From: Thiolapillus brandeum
GTDB lineage: Bacteria; Pseudomonadota; Gammaproteobacteria; Chromatiales; Chromatiaceae
DNA length: 10,885 nucleotides
NCBI GenBank assembly: GCA_011051425.1
Contig: DRLF01000039.1
Location: 1 to 10,885 of the forward strand
Direction: 5' to 3'
The position numbers and the translations under genes were made by a program. The notes beneath the pieces were generated by a model, which was not told the origin of the DNA, searched no databases, and saw only the letters and a program-made list of their open reading frames with translations. Position 1 is the stretch's first letter. Every line of letters begins with the position of its first letter. This document shows, one piece after another, positions 6,561 to 10,885 of this stretch.

Positions 6561-8459
6561 TCAGTAGGGATATCCCTCTACATAGCTTTCCCACATCTTC
6601 CCAAATGCGTTCTCCACCTTCCTGGCGAATGCCCCGGCATCGCAGAGTGACGACTGCCTTACGGCACTCCTCAGGTTGTCACGCAACTCCTGCCGACCTA
6701 TCTTGTCGCCCGCAAGCGCCACTGCCAGCCCGACATAGGAGTCGATGTCACTGGCAACCAGTCTATCCAGGCCCACCTGGCCCAACAGGCTCGCCCCCAC
6801 CCGTGAAGCGTGCACCTCGCCGCACAGCGAAATTACCGGAACACCCATCCACAGCGCCTCACAGGTGGTCGTCGTACCATTATAGGGAAAGGTATCCAGG
6901 GCAATGTCCATCCCGGCGTAGGCCGACAGGTGGTCACTCACCCGAGCAAGGTGGTTCTGATAAATCAGCCTGTCGCTGCTGATTCCGTGGGCGGCAAAAA
7001 GGGCCGAAATTCGCCCACGAACATAGGGGTCGGAAGTAGCCCTGCTCTTGAGCAGCAATCTGGACCCACTCACTTCGGACAGTATACGCGCCCAGGCACC
7101 GATGACCGCTGGCGTCACCTTTGCCAGGTTATTGAATGAACCAAACATGACACTGTCTGTTTCGCCGACAGACCGCGACACCGGCGGCGAATCCTCCGGC
7201 GGCTTGTAACAGAGGAATCCGCGATCCAGGCGAACCAGTTCTTCCGTGTAATAACAATCTGTGAGGCCCGGCGGATCAGCCACTGCATCAGTGAAGCGAT
7301 AATCGACAGCGGCCAGACCGGTCGTGTTTGGATAACCGAGATAGGTGACGCTCAATGGCGCCGGCTTCCTGGCGAACACCCCCAAGCGGTTGTTTGCGGT
7401 ATGACCCGCAAGATCGACCAGGATATCGATCCGGTCCTCGCGAATCTGTTCGCATAACTGGTCATCAGTCAGTCTTGATGTCCAGCGCCAGTTGTCACTC
7501 AACGCTTGCAGCCTCCGGGATGTCTCATCCGGCTTGACGACATCCGCGTAACAGGTAACGGCAAACCTGGATTTGTCATGCAGCTCGAGAAGCGGCTCGA
7601 TAAAAGAGGAAACAGGGTGCCTTTTCAGGTCCGGGGAAACATAGCCTATATTCAGGCGACGCCCCGGATCCGGTGCCTTGTCGGAGAAAGTATATGCCCG
7701 ACTCTTCTTTACATGCATACCTTCCCATTTGATATGTTCCCTGTAGATTCGCTCGGGATCGGGATCCGGGAGATAGTTGAGGCACAAAAGGTACTTGCTG
7801 CGAACGTCGGCGGCACCCGGGCATATGCGAACAGCTTTTTCCAGCATCTCGGCGGCCCCGCCTGCGTCACCCGCGTGCAGCAAGGTGCGAGCCTGGTTGA
7901 CCATCATCTGCTGGGTATTCGGCCGGATCTTCAGCGCCTTCTCGAGGAGATCCAGTGACTCCTTGATACGTCCGTTGTCGGTAAGGATTGTCGACAGGTT
8001 GTTCAGCGCCCCAACATGAGTGGGCATGCTTTCCAGGGTTCTCCTGTAATGCTCCGTCGCGGCGCCCTTGCGACCGCTCTCCAGGTATGCCGTTGCCAGA
8101 TAATAGTGGGCTTCAGCCCCTCCCGGCTCGACATCGATGGCCCTCCCATAGGCAGCCATCGCCTCATCCACCCGCCCTTGCATGTAGACCGCTGCGCCAT
8201 ACTCCACCAGTGCGGGGTAACTGGCCGGCTGATTCGACAACACCTGCCTCGCGCAATACTCCGAATCCCGAAAATTACCCAGCCTGCGATTGATCCTGGC
8301 TAGAGCCAGCCAGGATTCAGTATCGGCAGGCCGCTCTTTGCACAGTGACACATAGAGCGCCTGCGCCTCGGCCAGCCTGCCGGCCTTCAAGTGCGCGCTG
8401 GCTCTTTTCCTTAGTGCACGAAGCGCCCCTGGACCGCCAGGCCTAGTACTCGACACCAT
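6561..8459 (-). CDS. TPR-GT41 glycosyltransferase (O-GlcNAc-transferase-like), copy 2
   Basis: A 632-residue paralogue of the enzyme at 2280-4502, with about six TPRs at 15-218 instead of nine and the same GT41 catalytic region. Seen: NIGYVSPDLKRHPVSS (270-285) with the usual HP after the lead-in (H281); DRIDILVDLAGHTANNRLG (342-360); KPAPLSVTYLGYPNTTG (365-381) in its standard form; MFGSFNNLAKVTP (438-450) with K447 matching the catalytic Lys of human OGT; LDTFPYNGTTTTCEALWMGV (521-540), the nucleotide-binding segment. All key positions look intact, so it should be an active protein Ser/Thr glycosyltransferase, probably using UDP-GlcNAc. The ATG at 8459 lies inside the end of the TPR-sulfotransferase gene (17-base overlap), so translation is probably coupled; GGA seven bases upstream is a weak ribosome site. 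The short N-terminal TPR set suggests a different protein substrate from copy 1 (inference). No signal peptide; cytoplasmic. Confidence 0.92.
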   Translation of the reverse strand: MVSSTRPGGPGALRALRKRASAHLKAGRLAEAQALYVSLCKERPADTESWLALARINRRLGNFRDSEYCARQVLSNQPASYPALVEYGAAVYMQGRVDEAMAAYGRAIDVEPGGAEAHYYLATAYLESGRKGAATEHYRRTLESMPTHVGALNNLSTILTDNGRIKESLDLLEKALKIRPNTQQMMVNQARTLLHAGDAGGAAEMLEKAVRICPGAADVRSKYLLCLNYLPDPDPERIYREHIKWEGMHVKKSRAYTFSDKAPDPGRRLNIGYVSPDLKRHPVSSFIEPLLELHDKSRFAVTCYADVVKPDETSRRLQALSDNWRWTSRLTDDQLCEQIREDRIDILVDLAGHTANNRLGVFARKPAPLSVTYLGYPNTTGLAAVDYRFTDAVADPPGLTDCYYTEELVRLDRGFLCYKPPEDSPPVSRSVGETDSVMFGSFNNLAKVTPAVIGAWARILSEVSGSRLLLKSRATSDPYVRGRISALFAAHGISSDRLIYQNHLARVSDHLSAYAGMDIALDTFPYNGTTTTCEALWMGVPVISLCGEVHASRVGASLLGQVGLDRLVASDIDSYVGLAVALAGDKIGRQELRDNLRSAVRQSSLCDAGAFARKVENAFGKMWESYVEGYPY

Positions 8460-10344
8460 GCTGTTCCAGCGCAGACCGCAACGGCTCCAGATGCTTTTCG
8501 TAGTTGCGCCAACGGCAAACCGAGCGCTTGTATATGGGCTGCTTGACCTGTTTGTAACTGATTGTATTCACCACCCTTGTATTGTTGTGAAAATCGAGGC
8601 AACGCTCGCTCCAGTCCATCCCGCAGTACTCCAGCATTTTCCTGCTTTCGCGCTCCTGATGCATGACGAGCTCCTCATAATCCACTGTGAAGATCCGATT
8701 GCCGAAAACAGATCTCCAGTGCCCCATGACCTTCGAGTAAAAGGCGTAATACGACCCCAGAGCCTGGAGGTCACGGGTGTAATCATGGTAGTTCGATCCA
8801 AAGTCGGAAAAATAGCATGAAAGACAGGTGTCCAGCGGATGGCGCCGGCAATGGATAATATGGCAGCGAGGAAAGAGTTGCAGCAACAGACCAACGCGCA
8901 GGAAATTGTGCGGCATCTTGTCCGTGATCCTCTTCGAGGATGGTGAACGCCTGGATACAGACCGAATGTAGCCGGCGGCCGCTTCGTCAAGCATGCCTGT
9001 AGACAGATCTGGCACATAGTCAGGATACGCCCGGCCCGATAGTGAGGCAGACAGACCAGAACTCAGCTCCTCCATCCCCTCGGTTTCACCAAGCCCGTGG
9101 ATATCCGGATGTGAAGCAAGAATCTGTTCCACCAGACTGGTTCCCGAACGTGGCATGCCAACAATAAATACAAGCAGTTGCGAATCCAGGGTCGAACATG
9201 GCAAGTCCTTGATACGGTCAGGATCGTAGACACGATACAGACCTTCCAGCAATTCATGCGTTGTTTCCATCTCACGGACGTCCCCGCCTAGCGCGTTGGC
9301 CTTGTGGTAGTGCGCCATGGCCTCGTCGAAAGATTGACGGCGGTCATAGTATTCGCCAAGCCTGAAATGCAGCGGCGCCGAGCCGTGCACGTTCGCACGA
9401 CCACTTTTCAGGAAGGCCTCGATCATGGACACCGCCCTGTCCTGCTCTCCGAGGTGCTCGCTGACATCGAAATACACCGGCAATGCAGCCCCCACGGCTT
9501 CGCCCTCCACCAGAGGACGAAGCAGTCTGCAGGACTCTTCTTCACGACCCATGACCTCGAGCGTCTTGGCCTTTCCAACGAGGGCCCGGGCATCTCCAGG
9601 CCGTAATTCGATCACCTTGTCGAAGCTGACGAGCGCCTGATCGTACTGGCCATCGAGATAGAGTGACTGGGCCATTTCCATGTGCGCATCGGCAAAATCC
9701 GGTCGCAGGGCGATCGCCTTGTCCAGGAGCTCCATGGCTACCCGATACGCCGCAATGCTGTTGTGGGCCCGGGCAAGATTGGTCAACGTCTCGACACTGC
9801 TACTGTTCAGACCCAGGGCGCGATAAAGTAGCTTCACCGCGTCTTCGGACCTGCCCATGCCAATGAGGAGAGCGCCGTAGTTGTTCAATCCCTGGAAGTG
9901 ATCGGAATCAATGCGGAGCAACTGCTCGTAGGTATCCACTGCAGCGTCGAGATCACCCGCCTCCCTGAGCGCATTCGCTAGCAGATACCAGGCTTCGGCG
10001 AGATCGGGCTGCAACCCCGCAGCCCTGCGGTAGCAGGTGATGGCTTCCTCCAGGCGTTTTTGCACGTGCAGGCTGCTGGCAAGCGCGAGGTGAGCTTCCG
10101 GAGAGGAAGAAGACAACTGGATGGCCTTGCGGGAGGCAACCTCGGCCCCGCCGTGATCACCCGAACGGCGCCTGAGAATACTCAGCCTCACCCACAAGCC
10201 GGCATTGGCTCCGTCCAGTCGACACAGCTTTTCGTAGACCTGGGCCGCCTCGGCGACCCGGTTCTGCCGAAGCAGTTCCTCGGCCTTCCTGATATGCGAC
10301 TTCAACAGGATGTTTTTCTTTGCCATGACATCGCACAGATACAT
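8443..10344 (-). CDS. TPR-sulfotransferase fusion protein
   Basis: A 633-residue protein with about ten TPRs at 12-358 followed by a sulfotransferase domain at 388-633. Seen in the catalytic part: LLVFIVGMPRSGTSLVEQIL (390-409), the 5'-phosphosulfate loop with R399-SGT; HGLGETEGMEEL (416-427); SKRITDKMPHNFLRVGLLL (470-488); CHIIHCRRHPLDTCLSCYF (494-512), the 3'-phosphate motif with R501 and S509; and VDYEELVMHQE (554-564). This matches the widespread bacterial TPR-plus-Sulfotransfer_3 class (PF13469-like), which transfers sulfate from PAPS. The TPRs could hold a protein acceptor, or the neighbouring GT41 enzyme, so sulfation of a protein or its glycan is plausible (inference). It heads the leftward unit and overlaps the GT41 gene by 17 bases. 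The start is uncertain: ATG 10344 gives MYLCDVMAKK, and the Met at residue 7 (base 10326) is equally likely; neither has a good ribosome site. No signal peptide is seen. Confidence 0.9.
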   Translation of the reverse strand: MYLCDVMAKKNILLKSHIRKAEELLRQNRVAEAAQVYEKLCRLDGANAGLWVRLSILRRRSGDHGGAEVASRKAIQLSSSSPEAHLALASSLHVQKRLEEAITCYRRAAGLQPDLAEAWYLLANALREAGDLDAAVDTYEQLLRIDSDHFQGLNNYGALLIGMGRSEDAVKLLYRALGLNSSSVETLTNLARAHNSIAAYRVAMELLDKAIALRPDFADAHMEMAQSLYLDGQYDQALVSFDKVIELRPGDARALVGKAKTLEVMGREEESCRLLRPLVEGEAVGAALPVYFDVSEHLGEQDRAVSMIEAFLKSGRANVHGSAPLHFRLGEYYDRRQSFDEAMAHYHKANALGGDVREMETTHELLEGLYRVYDPDRIKDLPCSTLDSQLLVFIVGMPRSGTSLVEQILASHPDIHGLGETEGMEELSSGLSASLSGRAYPDYVPDLSTGMLDEAAAGYIRSVSRRSPSSKRITDKMPHNFLRVGLLLQLFPRCHIIHCRRHPLDTCLSCYFSDFGSNYHDYTRDLQALGSYYAFYSKVMGHWRSVFGNRIFTVDYEELVMHQERESRKMLEYCGMDWSERCLDFHNNTRVVNTISYKQVKQPIYKRSVCRWRNYEKHLEPLRSALEQHGVEY

Positions 10345-10734
10345 GCCGATCCGGATTTACCAAAACCGGTGCAGGCACATCGGAGATTGCTGCGCTACCC
10401 CTCCTACCGCGTTTCCGTACGATGCCCCCGCGCCGCCCTTCAAAGACTCCGCCCGCCGAACACAAGCCCTTGAAGCGGCGCGCTATTTCCATGCAGCAGG
10501 CACCGCGACCCACGTAGCCGCACCAAGCATGATCGGCCGGCTACCGGAAATGTGCCACACACTGGCCGCAAGGTCTGAAAGGTTAACACGATGGAGCGGC
10601 TATAGTACCATAATGACCTGCGCGCAAGGGCGTTCGACACAAGTACAATCAAACCCGCAAATGCGCTACGGCCACCAGGCATTGTCAGGCAGGATTATTC
10701 TCCCGATGCCCTGAAATATACAGAAATCAAAAGC
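10345..10734. other. Divergent intergenic region, no convincing gene
   Basis: This 390-base gap lies between the leftward TPR-sulfotransferase and the rightward sulfotransferase at the right edge, and should carry promoters for both. Open frames on both strands (10310-10714 plus, 10440-10682 minus) translate to Arg- and Pro-rich or unremarkable sequence with no family resemblance. An AT-richer patch near 10580-10615 (GGTTAACACG, then CTATAGTACCATAATG) is the likeliest promoter zone. On the minus strand TTGCGC and TATAGC occur there 17 bases apart, but the match to consensus is weak. An imperfect hairpin at 10429-10482 is listed separately. Confidence 0.55.
10429..10482. repeat. Imperfect inverted repeat in divergent gap
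   Basis: CGCGCCGCCCTTCAA (10429-10443) pairs with TTGAAGCGGCGCG (10470-10482): 13 base pairs with a two-base bulge and a 26-base loop. It lies about 85-140 bases before the TPR-sulfotransferase start and could fold in that gene's leader RNA or in the DNA near its promoter. No T-run follows, so it is not an intrinsic terminator. Function unknown. Confidence 0.4.
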
Positions 10735-10885
10735 ATGGACATCGACTTGAGCCAGGCTGTCCGCGACATTCTGGCCTATTACAACACCAGCGCCCCCCTG
10801 GATGGTTCGGAGCCGACCGTGCTGATCGCCTGCATGCCCAAGTCGGCCTCCCAGCGCCTGCTGGGCATGATCGCGGCACACCCCG
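10735..10885 (+). CDS. Sulfotransferase-like protein (partial, N-terminus only)
   Basis: From the ATG at 10735 fifty codons are visible before the right edge. After about 27 residues comes VLIACMPKSASQRLLGMI (29-46), which has the form of the 5'-phosphosulfate loop (PKSxS) followed by a helix, as in bacterial sulfotransferases. IAAHP after it fits the usual helix and loop. The 3'-phosphate motif lies outside the window, so the family call rests on one motif. The start is likely because no in-frame ATG lies close upstream, though no clear ribosome site is present. It is transcribed away from the TPR-sulfotransferase across a 390-base gap and would be the fourth sulfotransferase-like gene here. 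A different P-loop-like NTPase cannot be excluded. Confidence 0.65.
   Translation, partial: MDIDLSQAVRDILAYYNTSAPLDGSEPTVLIACMPKSASQRLLGMIAAHP

Noticed and set aside
6544..6594. Upstream extension of the methyltransferase-like protein to ATG 6594
   Set aside because: It lies largely in the end of the GT41 gene in another frame, while ATG 6543 has GGGAG at ideal spacing.
10575..10650. Possible sigma-70 promoters around the AT-rich patch
   Set aside because: TTAACA with TATAGT or CATAAT on the plus strand has wrong spacing (12 or 20), and TTGCGC/TATAGC on the minus strand matches consensus poorly.
10310..10714. 134-codon plus-strand frame in the right-hand intergenic gap
   Set aside because: Its start overlaps the TPR-sulfotransferase start antisense, and the composition and lack of motifs suggest chance.
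1..10885. Mobile elements, tRNA or rRNA genes, CRISPR arrays, intrinsic terminators
   Set aside because: No transposase or integrase motif, terminal repeats, regularly spaced direct repeats, cloverleaf-like sequence or stem followed by a T-run was found by reading. The only tandem periodicity is the protein-level TPR repeat.

Overview
The window looks like part of a surface-glycan or protein-glycosylation island of a moderately GC-rich Gram-negative bacterium. My best guess is Pseudomonadota, probably Gammaproteobacteria. That guess rests only on codon style and on the kind of genes present (bacterial GT41 O-GlcNAc-transferase-like enzymes, TPR-sulfotransferase fusions, a TIGR02466-type oxygenase); no taxonomic marker, rRNA or tRNA is present. 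I see no transposase, integrase, CRISPR array or attachment site.

Layout. (A) Leftward, bases 1044 to 1: a 2OG-Fe(II) oxygenase followed by a sulfotransferase (Sulfotransfer_2 type) that runs off the left edge. (Gap) 1045-1356: a divergent intergenic region with a small palindrome and a hairpin. (B) Rightward, 1357-5441: a family 2 glycosyltransferase, a TPR/GT41 glycosyltransferase and a PAPS-type sulfotransferase, with gaps of 14 and 3 bases. (C) Leftward, 10344 to 5446: a TPR-sulfotransferase fusion, a second TPR/GT41 glycosyltransferase that overlaps it by 17 bases, and a protein of unknown function with a methyltransferase-like C-terminal half. (Gap) 10345-10734: a second divergent intergenic region with an imperfect hairpin. 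(D) Rightward from 10735: the start of a fourth sulfotransferase-like gene, cut by the right edge. Modules B and C meet tail to tail with only four bases between their stop codons.

How the genes may work together (inference). Two GT41 enzymes of the O-GlcNAc-transferase type could add a first sugar to Ser/Thr of a protein. The GT2 enzyme could extend it. The four sulfotransferases, all with recognisable PAPS-binding motifs, could add sulfate to the sugar or to a neighbouring acceptor. The oxygenase and the methyltransferase-like protein could add further modifications. The acceptor protein (flagellin, pilin, S-layer or other surface protein), the nucleotide-sugar supply and the PAPS supply are not in the window. 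The most interesting point is the repeated pairing of a TPR/GT41 enzyme with a sulfotransferase in two facing operons, which suggests a system making sulfated O-glycans.
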